Positions 34,171-43,348 of a DNA stretch of 64,000 nt are shown one piece after another. The stretch is taken from contig CAYNLK010000002.1 of the NCBI GenBank assembly GCA_964398055.1, forward strand, positions 186,001-250,000. Reading direction: 5' to 3'. The DNA is from CAYNLK01 sp964398055 (lineage in GTDB: Bacteria; Chloroflexota; Anaerolineae; 4572-78; J111). The translations under genes were made by a program, and so were the position numbers. Every line of letters begins with the position of its first letter. The stretch's first letter is position 1. The notes below the pieces were generated by a model that was given only the letters and a program-made list of their open reading frames with translations, did no database searches and was not told the origin of the DNA.

Positions 34171-34548
34171 ATGACAGCCGTAACTCCAACCGTTCTTATC
34201 ATTGATGATGCCATCCATATTCGCCGCTTGATTACCAGAATGTTGGAACTGGCTGGTTTTGCAACGCTGGAGGCCGCCGACGGACTCCAGGGGATAGATG
34301 TGCTGAAAACCCAAAAGCCCGACATCGTGACTTGCGACATTGCTATGCCGCATATGGATGGTTATGAATTTGTGAAAGCGGCCCGAGCAAATCCGGACAC
34401 TCAGCACATTCCCATCATCGTGTTGACGGCGACGGGCCAGGAGGAAGAAGTTGCCAAAGCGATGGCTTTGGGCGCCAATGCTTATCTAACCAAGCCGTTT
34501 AGCTCGAGTCGTCTTTTGGAGATTATTGGGACACACCTTGATCATTAA
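34171..34548 (+). CDS. Single-domain response regulator (CheY-like receiver)
   Basis: 125-residue receiver with acidic pair DD (residues 12-13), phosphoacceptor Asp56 (CDIAMPHMDG), Thr/Ser of LTATG and Lys of LTKPF. No output domain, so it must act by protein contact. Ten bases after the second STAS gene, hence in the partner-switching operon; no histidine kinase is encoded nearby. Confidence 0.93.
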   Translation: MTAVTPTVLIIDDAIHIRRLITRMLELAGFATLEAADGLQGIDVLKTQKPDIVTCDIAMPHMDGYEFVKAARANPDTQHIPIIVLTATGQEEEVAKAMALGANAYLTKPFSSSRLLEIIGTHLDH

Positions 34549-34574
34549 TCCCGCCTGTTTTGGTGAGGTGAAAC

Positions 34575-34608
34575 TAAAAAACCCTGCGTCGTTGCGCAGG
34601 GTTTTTTG
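34575..34608. terminator. Bidirectional intrinsic terminator
   Basis: ACCCTGCG (34581-34588) pairs with CGCAGGGT (34595-34602) with A-run before and T-run after, so it can end both the receiver operon (+) and clpC (-), which converge here. Confidence 0.88.
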
Positions 34609-34641
34609 GTGGTCAACTTATGAAAACGCGGTGATTGATAA

Positions 34642-37125
34642 TTAAATCGGCTCCGGGTTGGGCAAAGCCGCCATTTTTTCTGCGGCTGATTCAATCACGT
34701 GGAAGACCACCTGACCATCTTCTACATCGGCTTCGATGGTATCCCCCAGAGCGAAGTCGCCGGCCAGAATCCCTTCGGACAGAGCATCCTCGATGCGTCT
34801 CTGGATCGCCCGGCGAAGGGGGCGAGCGCCAAAGTCGGGATCATAGCCCTCTTCGGCGATGATCTTTTTGGTAGCGTCGGTAACGGTCAGTTTCAGATCT
34901 TGCTCCAGCAACCGGGCCTGCACTTGCTGGAGCAGGAGATCAACAATTTGCGTAATTTCTTCCCGGCTCAAGGCCCGGAAGATAATCGTTCCGTCCAGCC
35001 GGTTGCGGAATTCAGGCCGGAACATGCGCTCCATTTCCGACATAACTTTTTTGCGCATCTTTTGATAGGCGGATTCTTCAGTCTGTTCGTCGTCTCGCTG
35101 CACGCCAAAGCCCAAATTGCTTTCCCGCTTAATCAAATCTGCGCCCACATTGGAGGTTAGAATGAGGATCGTATTGCGGAAATCGACCCGCTTCCCTTTG
35201 GCGTCGCTCAGGTTACCATCTTCCATAATTTGGAGCAGGGTATTGAACGCTTCCGGGTGGGCCTTTTCGATCTCATCGAACAGAATGACGCTGTAGGGGC
35301 GCCGTCGTACCGCTTCGGTCAATTGCCCACCCTCTTCGTAACCCACGTAGCCAGGCGGTGAACCAACCAGGCGCGATACGTTGTGCCGCTCCATAAACTC
35401 GCTCATATCCAGCTTGATCAGGGCCTCTTCACTACCGAACATAAATTCAGCCAAAGCTTTGGCCAGTTCGGTTTTACCTACACCGGTAGGACCGAGAAAG
35501 ATAAAAGTGCCGATGGGACGGCGGGGGTCTTTAAGGCCGGCCCGGGCCCGGCGGACCGCTTTGGAGATGGCGTTGATGGCCTCATCCTGGCCCACCACTC
35601 GCTTGTGCAGCTCGGCTTCCATATGCAGCAGCCGCTCTTTTTCTTCAGTCGCCAGCTTACGCACCGGGATGCCGGTCCACATCGACACCACCTCAGCGAT
35701 GTCTTCTTCGGTTACTTTCGGTTTGTCGGCCGACGCTTTGAATTCCGAACCCAGCTCGTCCAAAACCTCATCATCCTCCAGCTCCCAGCCGGCTACACCG
35801 GTAACTTCCTCCAGCCGTTGGGCCAGGATGGTTTCGTCCATTTCAGGATGCATCTTGCTGGTATCGGCAATTTTGTCGGCCAGGGCGGAGGAAAAAGGCA
35901 CTTTGTACAGCCGGACACGGGCGGCCGCTTCATCGATCAAGTCTATCGCTTTGTCCGGCATAAAACGATCGGGCACATAGCGGGCGGCCAGGTGGGCCGC
36001 CGACGAGAGGGCCTCGTCGGTAATTTCCAGATTATGGTGAGCCTCGTAACGGCTGCGGATGCCCCTGAGGATTTCAATAGTCTCCTCGATGGTTGGTTCG
36101 TTAACCATTACCGACTGGAAACGCCGTTCCAGGGCGGCGTCTCCCTCGATGTTTTTGCGGTACTCATCCAGCGTGGTGGCCCCGATACATTGGAGTTCTC
36201 CCCGGGCCAGGGCCGGCTTGAGAATGTTGGCTGCATCCACCGAGCTGCCCGCCGAACCGGCGCCAACCAACATGTGCAGCTCATCGATAAAAAGAATGGA
36301 ACCTGACTCTTTGATTTCCTCGATGACCCGTTTCAACCGCTCTTCAAACTGGCCCCGGTACATTGTCCCGGCTACCAGCGAGCCGACATCGAGCATCACC
36401 ACCCGCTTGCCCAGGAGGATATCGGGCGCTTCGTTGTTCACAATTCGTTGGGCCAGGGCTTCCACGATGGCAGTTTTGCCTACTCCCGGCTCCCCAATTA
36501 AAGCCGGGTTGTTCTTGGTGCGTCGTGATAGGATCTGAATGACCCGCTCAATTTCGGGCTGGCGACCGACCACCGGGTCTAATTTCCCGGCCGCGGCCTG
36601 GGCGGTCAGGTCGGTGCCAAGTTGGTCAACCAGAGGGGTGCTCTTAGACTCTTTGGCCTGGCCGGCGGAGCCTTGGACCGAGCTTTCCATCATCACCCGC
36701 GCCGTTTGCGAGCGGACCCGGTCTAAACTGACGCCCAGCCCTCTTAAAACATCTACAGCCACGCCTTCACCGGCTCTAACTAGCCCCAGTAGTAAATGCT
36801 CGGTGCCGATGTAATGATGGCCTAAGCGTCGAGCCTCATCAACAGCCAATTCGATAACCCGTTTGGTCCGCGGGGTCAGGCTCAATTTGCCAAAAGCGGC
36901 CCGTTGGCCCCGGCCAACCGTGCGCTCTACCCGTTCTCGAACTTGTTTGGGGTCCACGCCTAAATCTCTAAGTACTCTCACTGCCACGCCATTTTCTTCG
37001 CGCACCAACCCCAACAGAAGATGCTCCGTGCCAATATAATTGTGATTAAGTCGCTGAGCTTCCTCCTGGGCCAGGGTTAGTACTCGACGGGCGCGCTTGG
37101 TGAAACGGTCAAATTTATCAGCCAT
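34642..37125 (-). CDS. clpC: ATP-dependent Clp protease ATP-binding subunit ClpC
   Basis: 827-residue AAA+ unfoldase. Two Clp-N repeats (~1-145: NYIGTEHLLLGLVREENG and HYIGTEHLLLGLVRAGEG), first AAA domain with Walker A GEPGVGKT (~210), a middle domain at ~410-480, second AAA domain with Walker A GPTGVGKTE (~550), and a C-terminal ClpB-D2-small domain. The ClpP-binding loop region lies in the second domain. No ctsR, mcsA or mcsB neighbours, unlike in Firmicutes. AAGGA seven bases before ATG. Confidence 0.96.
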   Translation of the reverse strand: MADKFDRFTKRARRVLTLAQEEAQRLNHNYIGTEHLLLGLVREENGVAVRVLRDLGVDPKQVRERVERTVGRGQRAAFGKLSLTPRTKRVIELAVDEARRLGHHYIGTEHLLLGLVRAGEGVAVDVLRGLGVSLDRVRSQTARVMMESSVQGSAGQAKESKSTPLVDQLGTDLTAQAAAGKLDPVVGRQPEIERVIQILSRRTKNNPALIGEPGVGKTAIVEALAQRIVNNEAPDILLGKRVVMLDVGSLVAGTMYRGQFEERLKRVIEEIKESGSILFIDELHMLVGAGSAGSSVDAANILKPALARGELQCIGATTLDEYRKNIEGDAALERRFQSVMVNEPTIEETIEILRGIRSRYEAHHNLEITDEALSSAAHLAARYVPDRFMPDKAIDLIDEAAARVRLYKVPFSSALADKIADTSKMHPEMDETILAQRLEEVTGVAGWELEDDEVLDELGSEFKASADKPKVTEEDIAEVVSMWTGIPVRKLATEEKERLLHMEAELHKRVVGQDEAINAISKAVRRARAGLKDPRRPIGTFIFLGPTGVGKTELAKALAEFMFGSEEALIKLDMSEFMERHNVSRLVGSPPGYVGYEEGGQLTEAVRRRPYSVILFDEIEKAHPEAFNTLLQIMEDGNLSDAKGKRVDFRNTILILTSNVGADLIKRESNLGFGVQRDDEQTEESAYQKMRKKVMSEMERMFRPEFRNRLDGTIIFRALSREEITQIVDLLLQQVQARLLEQDLKLTVTDATKKIIAEEGYDPDFGARPLRRAIQRRIEDALSEGILAGDFALGDTIEADVEDGQVVFHVIESAAEKMAALPNPEPI

Positions 37126-37232
37126 AACTTAAATCCTTGCCAAATCTCTTATCTACTAGACGTTTTGATTGGTGACCTTAGCTGCTTGTCCCCAAACCTG
37201 GTTTGAGAACTGGACGGGGCAACAGGGTTCTA

Positions 37233-38438
37233 TTATTCTTCTGCTTCAGGCTCGTCAGTGTCGGGAGCGCCGGCTTCAGTGTCAGCGTCTTCTTCTTGAT
37301 ATTCAGCCCAATCTTCTTGGGCCTCAACATCTTTCATGCTCAAGCCCATGCGCCGCCGTTCCGGGTCGATATGAATAATACGCACTTTGATCTCTTCGCC
37401 TTCAGACAGAACTTCGCGCGGATGGGTGATGTTTTTATCGGTGATTTCTGAAATGTGGATCAGGCCCTCGATCCGGTCGTCGATCCGGGCAAAGGCGCCA
37501 AAATTGGTCAGTTTGGTCACCACGGCATCAACAAGCTGGTCGATATGGTAGAAGTCAAAAACCTGGCTCCAGGGTTCTGGTTCCAATCGTTTTAAACTCA
37601 AGGCGACCCGCTGTTGTTCGCGGTCAACGTTGAGGATGTACACGTCGATTTCATCGCCCACATTCAAGACGTCGCGCGGGTGGGCCACGTGCGTCCAGGC
37701 CAATTCTGACAGATGAATTAGGCCATCAACTCCGCCAATGTCCACAAACGCGCCAAAGTTGGCCAGGCTGGTGACTCGGCCACGTCGAACATCGCCCTCC
37801 ACCAGATCTGCCAGGAATTTTTCTTTCTCTTTTTCCCGTTCCTGGCGCACCTTTTCGGCCGCGGCTCGCTCTGAGAGGATGAGCCGGTTGCGGCTGCGGT
37901 CGACCTCGATGATTCTTAGTCTGAGAGTTTCACCCGTTAGTTGACCCCAGCGATCAGGCCGGCTGGCCCCGCCAAATTGACTGTTGTCCAATTGTGAGCC
38001 TGGCACGAAGCCTCTTACCTGACCAAAATTGACAATTAAACCACCTTTATTGTTGCCGATGACGGTACTTTCAATGGTTTCGCCGGCCTTAAAGAGCCGT
38101 TCGGCCTCGTCCCAATCTCGCTCTATCCGGGCCTGGCTAAGCGAGAGTAAAATACGATGCCCTTCTTCATCAGACTGGGTGCTGATGACGTATACTGGTA
38201 CCGTTTCGCCGACTTTGATCTCAGCCAGTTCTTCGGGGCTGAGATTGCTCAAATCTCTGGGGTCGACGATCCCCTCAGATTTTGCGCCAACATCAATCAA
38301 TATTTCTCCAGGGCGTTTGCTGGCGACAACGCCCTTCACAATCTCTCCGGGATTGAGTACCCGGAAGAAATCTTCTTCTTGGGCCAATAAATCGGCCATT
38401 GTTACCATATTATTATCTTCTGAGCCAGCCAAGTTCAT
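37233..38438 (-). CDS. rpsA: Ribosomal protein S1 homologue, four S1 domains
   Basis: 401 residues with four S1 RNA-binding repeats (starting near GEIVKGVVASKRPG, GETIESTVIGNNKGG, GDVRRGRVTSLANFGAF and VDAVVTKLTNFGAF). The third and fourth carry the classical FGAF...GLIHxSE pattern. The acidic C-terminal tail is EEDADTEAGAPDTDEPEAEE. ATG 38438 is used (GGAG nearby); the frame extends to 38471, and ATG 38399 is another option. The four-domain form is typical of Gram-positive-type S1. Confidence 0.9.
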   Translation of the reverse strand: MNLAGSEDNNMVTMADLLAQEEDFFRVLNPGEIVKGVVASKRPGEILIDVGAKSEGIVDPRDLSNLSPEELAEIKVGETVPVYVISTQSDEEGHRILLSLSQARIERDWDEAERLFKAGETIESTVIGNNKGGLIVNFGQVRGFVPGSQLDNSQFGGASRPDRWGQLTGETLRLRIIEVDRSRNRLILSERAAAEKVRQEREKEKEKFLADLVEGDVRRGRVTSLANFGAFVDIGGVDGLIHLSELAWTHVAHPRDVLNVGDEIDVYILNVDREQQRVALSLKRLEPEPWSQVFDFYHIDQLVDAVVTKLTNFGAFARIDDRIEGLIHISEITDKNITHPREVLSEGEEIKVRIIHIDPERRRMGLSMKDVEAQEDWAEYQEEDADTEAGAPDTDEPEAEE

Positions 38439-38539
38439 CTCTCCATTTTTTAATTTGGGCCAGCCCACCAACTATAGTTGTGGGCTTGAAGCATAAAAAC
38501 ATTATACTTGGAATTTATCAAAAATCAAACAGTCAAAAC

Positions 38540-38932
38540 TCAAGCCTGGGTCAAAGCGGCGATAGCTTCAATTTCAACTTTGGCCCCCAGGGGCAGCGCG
38601 CTTACCTGGACGGTACTGCGGGCGGGGGGAGCATCGTTGAAGAAGCCGCCGTAAACCCGGTTAACTTTGGCAAAATCATTCATATCAGCCAAAAAGATCG
38701 TCGTTTTGACGACGTTAGCCAGGCTGGCGCCGGCCGCTTCCAGAATGGCGGTCAGATTTTTCATCACTTGCTCGGTTTGTTCTTCAATCCCGCCCTCAAC
38801 CAGTTTTCCGGTCTGCGGCACCAAAGCAATCTGTCCGGCCGTGTAAACCAGATCACCTATTCTGACTGCCTGAGAATAGGGACCGACTGCGCCCGGTGCA
38901 TGCTGGGTTGAAATGATTTGTTTTTGTGACAT
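38540..38932 (-). CDS. ridA: RidA/YjgF family reactive-intermediate deaminase
   Basis: 130 residues. Hydrolyses enamine/imine intermediates from PLP enzymes. Typical segments: APGAVGPYSQAVRIGDLVYTAG, EQVMKNLTAILEAAGASLAN and VEIEAIAAL, with the conserved Arg in PPARSTVQV. ATG 38932 is chosen with AGGAG seven bases upstream, the open frame continuing 14 codons further. Confidence 0.93.
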   Translation of the reverse strand: MSQKQIISTQHAPGAVGPYSQAVRIGDLVYTAGQIALVPQTGKLVEGGIEEQTEQVMKNLTAILEAAGASLANVVKTTIFLADMNDFAKVNRVYGGFFNDAPPARSTVQVSALPLGAKVEIEAIAALTQA

Positions 38933-39082
38933 AATGGCTCCTTTGACTTTAGGGTTTAAGGTAACAGGCAGCAACAGGGTGGTGAGGTCTCGCTATTCGA
39001 TTGGTTGCTGCCCACTATTGATTATTGTAACACGGAGGTGGTCAATCAGCCAAAGAAATTGGTAGCTGTTTTTAAGCCGGAT

Positions 39083-39141
39083 AAGGTGACCGGCAGTTGA
39101 GCCGCAATTCCTGACCAAAATTAGTTTTAAGTGCCGGTTAT
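39083..39141. repeat. Degenerate copy of the GTGACCGGCACTT palindrome
   Basis: AAGGTGACCGGCAG (39083-39096) and AAGTGCCGGTTA (39130-39141) are imperfect inverted arms. Better copies occur at 42936-42970 and 52051-52095. Confidence 0.5.
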
Positions 39142-39163
39142 TTACGGCTGTTTTTAGATCTGA

Positions 39164-39192
39164 TTGCTCTAAAGGTAGAGGTGGGGTAAAAT
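39164..39192 (+). promoter_or_regulatory. Promoter of guaB
   Basis: TTGCTC (39164-39169), 17-bp spacer, TAAAAT (39187-39192). It sets the transcript start near 39199, in agreement with ATG 39237 as the start. Confidence 0.65.
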
Positions 39193-39236
39193 ACCTGGTG
39201 CAATTAAACTTGTTAATCCAACAACAGGGAGGAGCA

Positions 39237-40697
39237 ATGATAATTCGTTCAACCAAAGGGCTTACCTTTGATGATGTGTTGCTGGTACCCAAGCGCTCGG
39301 CCATTACTTCCCGGCGAGACGTTGACACCTCAACTTGGTTGACCCCCACAATCCGTTTGCATGTGCCTATTGTCAGCGCCAACATGGATACAGTTACCGA
39401 GGCTCCGATGGCCATAGCCATGGCCCGCGCCGGCGGCATCGGGATCATCCATCGCTTTATGACCATCGAAGCCCAGGTACGCCATGTAAGTCGAGTAAAA
39501 CGGGCTGAAGGTTTTATGGTTCAAGACCCTTACGCCATTAACCAGGATGCCACCATTGCCGAAGCGAGACGGCTGATGAAACTACACGACGTGGGTGGTC
39601 TGGTTGTGACCAATGGCGGCGAAGAATTGATCGGCCTGATTACCCAGCGCGACGTTCTATTGGCGCCCGACGACCAAGCCCTGGTTGGCTCGGTGATGAC
39701 CCGGCCCAACCAGATCATCACGGCGAGTCCGGATACCACTTTTGAAGAGGCCAAGACCTTGCTGCACAGGCACCGGCTGGAGAAGCTGCCGGTTGTTGAC
39801 GAAAAGGGCTACCTGGTGGGGCTGATTACCGCCCAGGATGTGGTCAAGCAGCAATACTTTCCCAATGCCACCAAAGATGAGCGCGGCCGCTTACGCGTTG
39901 GCGCAGCGATTGGGGTTCGCCCCAATGATCTGGAGCGAGCCGAGGCGCTGCTGGCGGCCGGGGCCGACTTGTTAGTGGTCGACATTGCCCACGGCCATGC
40001 CGATCACTGTATTCAGATTGTCAAAGATTTGCGGCAGAATTTTCCCGAGGCCCAGATTGTGGCCGGTAATGTTGCCTCCAAAGACGGAGCGCGCGACCTG
40101 ACCGAGGCCGGCGCCGACGCCATCAAGGTTGGCGTGGGGCCTGGCTCCATTTGTACCACTCGCATAGTTACCGGTTTTGGCGTGCCCCAACTGACAGCTA
40201 TTATGGACAGTGTGGCGGGGATAGTCGAGAGCGGGCGCAATATCCCGCTCATTGCCGATGGGGGGATCAAGGTTTCCGGCGATATGGTGAAGGCTTTGGC
40301 TGCCGGCGCCTCGACGGTGATGATCGGCGGTCTCTTTGCCGGTTGTGAGGAAGCGCCCGGGGCCACGGTGATCCGCAATGGCCAAAAGTTCAAGGTGGTG
40401 CGGGGCATGGCCTCGCTGGGCGCAGCCATGGGCCGCAAGGCCGTGGAGCAGGGCGAGGAAGAAAGCGCCGAGAGTCAGGAAGATTGGGACAAAGTGGTGC
40501 CCGAGGGGGTTGAGGCCGTAGTGCCCTATCGCGGTCTCGTGGCTGAGCTGCTTTACCAGTTAGTTGGTGGCTTGCGTTCCGGCCTGAGTTACGGCGGCGC
40601 TTGCACCATTGAGCAACTGCAAGCCAATGCCGAGTTCGTGGAGATTACCCCGGCCGGTATTCGCGAAAGTTACTCTCACGACGTCAATCGTATCTGA
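39237..40697 (+). CDS. guaB: Inosine-5'-monophosphate dehydrogenase
   Basis: Oxidises IMP to XMP, the committed step of GMP synthesis. 486 residues; TFDDVLLVPKRSA N-terminus, two CBS domains inserted at ~95-200, the catalytic Cys loop GPGSICTTRIV and the IADGGIKVSGD phosphate site. ATG 39237 has GGGAGGAG upstream; the 13 preceding codons would precede the transcript start. Functionally it links to the purine nucleoside import and salvage genes of the 5-18 kb cluster. Confidence 0.96.
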   Translation: MIIRSTKGLTFDDVLLVPKRSAITSRRDVDTSTWLTPTIRLHVPIVSANMDTVTEAPMAIAMARAGGIGIIHRFMTIEAQVRHVSRVKRAEGFMVQDPYAINQDATIAEARRLMKLHDVGGLVVTNGGEELIGLITQRDVLLAPDDQALVGSVMTRPNQIITASPDTTFEEAKTLLHRHRLEKLPVVDEKGYLVGLITAQDVVKQQYFPNATKDERGRLRVGAAIGVRPNDLERAEALLAAGADLLVVDIAHGHADHCIQIVKDLRQNFPEAQIVAGNVASKDGARDLTEAGADAIKVGVGPGSICTTRIVTGFGVPQLTAIMDSVAGIVESGRNIPLIADGGIKVSGDMVKALAAGASTVMIGGLFAGCEEAPGATVIRNGQKFKVVRGMASLGAAMGRKAVEQGEEESAESQEDWDKVVPEGVEAVVPYRGLVAELLYQLVGGLRSGLSYGGACTIEQLQANAEFVEITPAGIRESYSHDVNRI

Positions 40698-40755
40698 TTC
40701 AAAGAGCCGCTTGCAGCTTGGATGGCGACCAGAAGCTCGGCAATTCGATACAGTT

Positions 40756-41220
40756 ATGTTCAAGGTTGTTTTAGTGGAACCTCAGATACCCCAGAATACC
40801 GGCAATATCGCCCGTTTGTGCGCGGCCACTGGCATAGAACTGGTGATTGTGGGTGAGCCTGGTTTTGCCCTGAATAGTCGCTATCTGAAGCGGGCGGGCC
40901 TGGATTACTGGGAGTTTGTCCGGATTGAGCACATCCCCGACCGGGCAGCCTATTTGACTCAGCTCGATATGGCGCACACTCATCTGCTCACAACCAAAGT
41001 CAGGCGGCCCTACACCGAAATTCAGCCCCAACCCGGCGACAGTTTTCTCTTTGGCCGCGAGGACGCCGGTTTGCCGGAGTGGCTGCTCAAAGCCAACCCA
41101 AACGCTTGCGCCACGATCCCAATGAAAAATCCGCGGGCGCGCAGCCTGAACCTGGCCACCAGTGTCGGGATTGTGATGTACCATATGCTGTCGCTATTCA
41201 ATTTTGGGTTTGATGGTTGA
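40756..41220 (+). CDS. trmL: tRNA (cytidine(34)-2'-O)-methyltransferase
   Basis: 154-residue SPOUT methyltransferase that modifies the wobble base of certain tRNA-Leu in known members. Motifs: EPQIPQNTGNIARLCAATG, LFGREDAGLPEWLL and IPMKNPRARSLNLATSVGIV, the C-terminal knot. ATG 40756 is chosen because the family starts MFKVVLVEPQIPQ; upstream codons overlap the guaB end region without homology. No clear ribosome-binding site. Confidence 0.92.
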   Translation: MFKVVLVEPQIPQNTGNIARLCAATGIELVIVGEPGFALNSRYLKRAGLDYWEFVRIEHIPDRAAYLTQLDMAHTHLLTTKVRRPYTEIQPQPGDSFLFGREDAGLPEWLLKANPNACATIPMKNPRARSLNLATSVGIVMYHMLSLFNFGFDG

Positions 41221-41243
41221 AGAGAATTGCTTGGCGGCGACCA

Positions 41244-42920
41244 TCAATTGCCGATGATGAGCGGCAGAAATGTTTTGCGCGGGCCGCTGGCAATGGTTAC
41301 CTCATCGACAAAAACATCGGCTCCGGCGGCGTGATTGAACCGAACGCCGAGCGGGCCGTTGTAACTGTCGCCCAGGCCGGACTCGATGATGGCGTGCTGC
41401 CAATTGCCGCTGGAGTCGACCGTTCTGGTTTGAAGCGGCGCCGACTCACCCAAAAACTCAACGGTGAGACTGCCGCCGTCTTCACTTCTGTGCCAGAAGG
41501 AGAGAAGCGGTCTATCCATCGCCGCAGCGATGCCGGTTTGGGCCGCGCTACCCCCGCCGCCTAACGCCAAACTCCCGGCGCCGCTATGAGCCTCTGCTGA
41601 GGACAGGCTGGCTGCACCGCTAACGTCCCAATCAACCAGCCCGGCCTCAAAATCGTAATTGCTGATCACATCGTCCGGCGGGCGCATCGTGATGGTCAAC
41701 CGGCCGACCGTGGTGGCCGTGGTGGTCGCCGCCGCGGCCGGCGGGGCGGTAAAGCCCTCAAAATCGTTGGCCTTAACATAGAAGGTTCCATCAGCCCCGG
41801 TTGCCAGGACGAAATTGCCGCCATTACCGGATACCGTGGAGATGGCCGTGCCGCTAATGGCCACGGTTACGCCCGGCTGCCCCAGGCCGGCGTGGGTGGT
41901 TACCTGGCCGGCAATGGCCTGGCCAATGATAACACTTTTCTCCTTCCACACGCCGGGCAAAGCCGTCACGGTCGGGTCGCCGCCGCCGCTCTTTTGCTGC
42001 CAGGGCCGCACGCGAAAAGTATACGTTTTGCCGGCCTGGGCATTGAGCAGATAGCTGGTATTGCGCCCGTTCGGACCGGTGTGGCTCTGGATCACCTGCC
42101 AGGCTGCGCCGGGGCTATCCTTGTACTCCACATCATAACCCCATAACTCCCAGATTGGGCCGGCATCCGGCACCGTTACGCTCCAGCTAACAGGGACATT
42201 GCCGGGCGCGGCCTGAGCCGGTAGATTCAGGTTGGCGATGGGGGCCAGTTCAAGCTTGAAGTTATCGATATAACCGTTATTCAAATAGGCGGACCCCACA
42301 TCGCCGCCGATGTTGTTCACTTGAATGAAGGCCGTTACTTGGTTGCTCTGGGCGGTAACGGCCAGGGCCGGGCTGGTCCAGGTATTATCGACGCCATCCC
42401 AATCGGTCCAAACAACCATGGGACTATCGTAACTGGCGCCGCCGGTGGGGTCTAGGCCAATCCGTTTGAGGATTTTGGTATGATCCCATTCATTGTCCGG
42501 CCCTTTCCAGAAGGAAACCATTTTGCCGCCAAAGGCGTAATCCCGTCCATTTTGCACCGTGACGGTTTGGGAAAAAACAAAATTAAAGCCGTACCGCGAG
42601 GCGAAAGCCTGAGCATAGGTACCCTCCAGCCGGTAGTTGAGATACGCCACCCCATAGACCGCCGCGGCAAACTGGCCAAAGGTGTCGCTATCCATAAAGT
42701 GCAAACCGTCTTCGCTGATCACGTGCAGAGTCCAGCCCTGGCCGTATTTTTCTGGAAAACCACGCCAGGTATGATCGCCGTAATTTTGAAAGCTCTCAAA
42801 GGCGCCATTGACCAGCAAATTGACCGCCAGCGCAATTCCAGGGACAGCCAACAGGGTAACCATCAAGCCCAGGAATGAAGCCAAACTGCGTTTTTGAAAA
42901 TTCTGTCGTTGCTGCATCAT
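41244..42920 (-). CDS. Secreted multidomain protein with CarboxypepD_reg-like domain and YLP-type C-terminal tail
   Basis: 558 residues. Signal peptide (residues ~14-33), then a ~190-residue beta-rich domain (NLLVNGAFESFQNYG onward, carbohydrate-binding-like), a fibronectin-like segment (~235-320: ANLNLPAQAAPGNVPVSW, YTFRVRPWQQK), a carboxypeptidase-regulatory-like beta domain (~335-400: GQVTTHAGLGQPGVTVAISG) and a second jelly-roll-like NYDFEAGLVDW domain (~415-545). It ends KTFLPLIIGN, a tail also found on the protein at 51723. No catalytic motif was recognised; it is likely an extracellular or cell-surface binding protein. Confidence 0.8.
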   Translation of the reverse strand: MMQQRQNFQKRSLASFLGLMVTLLAVPGIALAVNLLVNGAFESFQNYGDHTWRGFPEKYGQGWTLHVISEDGLHFMDSDTFGQFAAAVYGVAYLNYRLEGTYAQAFASRYGFNFVFSQTVTVQNGRDYAFGGKMVSFWKGPDNEWDHTKILKRIGLDPTGGASYDSPMVVWTDWDGVDNTWTSPALAVTAQSNQVTAFIQVNNIGGDVGSAYLNNGYIDNFKLELAPIANLNLPAQAAPGNVPVSWSVTVPDAGPIWELWGYDVEYKDSPGAAWQVIQSHTGPNGRNTSYLLNAQAGKTYTFRVRPWQQKSGGGDPTVTALPGVWKEKSVIIGQAIAGQVTTHAGLGQPGVTVAISGTAISTVSGNGGNFVLATGADGTFYVKANDFEGFTAPPAAAATTTATTVGRLTITMRPPDDVISNYDFEAGLVDWDVSGAASLSSAEAHSGAGSLALGGGGSAAQTGIAAAMDRPLLSFWHRSEDGGSLTVEFLGESAPLQTRTVDSSGNWQHAIIESGLGDSYNGPLGVRFNHAAGADVFVDEVTIASGPRKTFLPLIIGN

Positions 42921-42935
42921 CTGCTCGCCTTCTGA

Positions 42936-42970
42936 CAGGTGACCGGCACTTCACAAGTGCCGGTCACCTG
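42936..42970. repeat. Perfect 16-bp palindrome CAGGTGACCGGCACTT
   Basis: CAGGTGACCGGCACTT and its exact complement enclose a 3-base loop. It sits just upstream of the secreted-protein gene (minus strand). The same core recurs as a terminator at 52051-52101 and degenerately at 39083-39141, so it is a dispersed element that can serve as a hairpin. Confidence 0.8.
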
Positions 42971-43062
42971 TTTGTTGAATAGTTGCCAAAATTTTAAGTG
43001 ACCTGCGGGGAGAAAACAATGGTACATCGATACTTTGGGGTATAGGTATTTGTTCCTAAAGC

Positions 43063-43089
43063 AAAAAGCCACCGCGTGGTGGCGGTGGC
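43063..43089 (-). terminator. Intrinsic terminator downstream of rimO
   Basis: On the minus strand GCCACCGC pairs with GCGGTGGC around a 6-base loop and is followed by TTTTTGC. It would end rimO transcripts after they cross the MITE-like element. Confidence 0.7.
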
Positions 43090-43106
43090 CTGGATTTCCT
43101 AACCTG

Positions 43107-43318
43107 CTCTATCTATGGGTTTACCATGCAACCCCCTGTTCCAGGCTAATGAGCGAGGCTAACCCACAGGGTGCTACGCTAAAGCCGTCGCTCTGAAAGG
43201 GCAAAGCTCTTCGAGCTAAAATTTTAGCCCAGTAGGGCTTCGCTGTCTTAGCACGACGGCTTCAGCCTCGTGCCATAGATTGGGTATGGCCGAGGTTTAT
43301 ATGAACCTATAGATAGAG
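43107..43318. mobile_element. MITE-like element with 15-bp terminal inverted repeats
   Basis: CTCTATCTATGGGTT (43107-43121) is the inverted complement of AACCTATAGATAGAG (43304-43318) with one mismatch. Direct repeats TAACCTG flank it at 43100-43106 and 43319-43325, like a 7-bp target duplication. The 212-bp interior has nested hairpins (GCTAAAGCCGTCG against CGACGGCTTCAGC; AGCTCTTCGAGCT) and no transposase, so it would need an element elsewhere for mobility. Confidence 0.65.
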
Positions 43319-43348
43319 TAACCTGGAAGGTCGTTGCTTTACAGCACT

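Larger units (their letters stand above)
42921..43348. other. Gene-free stretch filled by repeats
   Basis: 428 bp without a plausible gene. In order it holds a perfect 35-bp palindrome (42936-42970), a minus-strand terminator (43063-43089) and a 212-bp MITE-like element (43107-43318) with flanking direct repeats. Confidence 0.7.
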
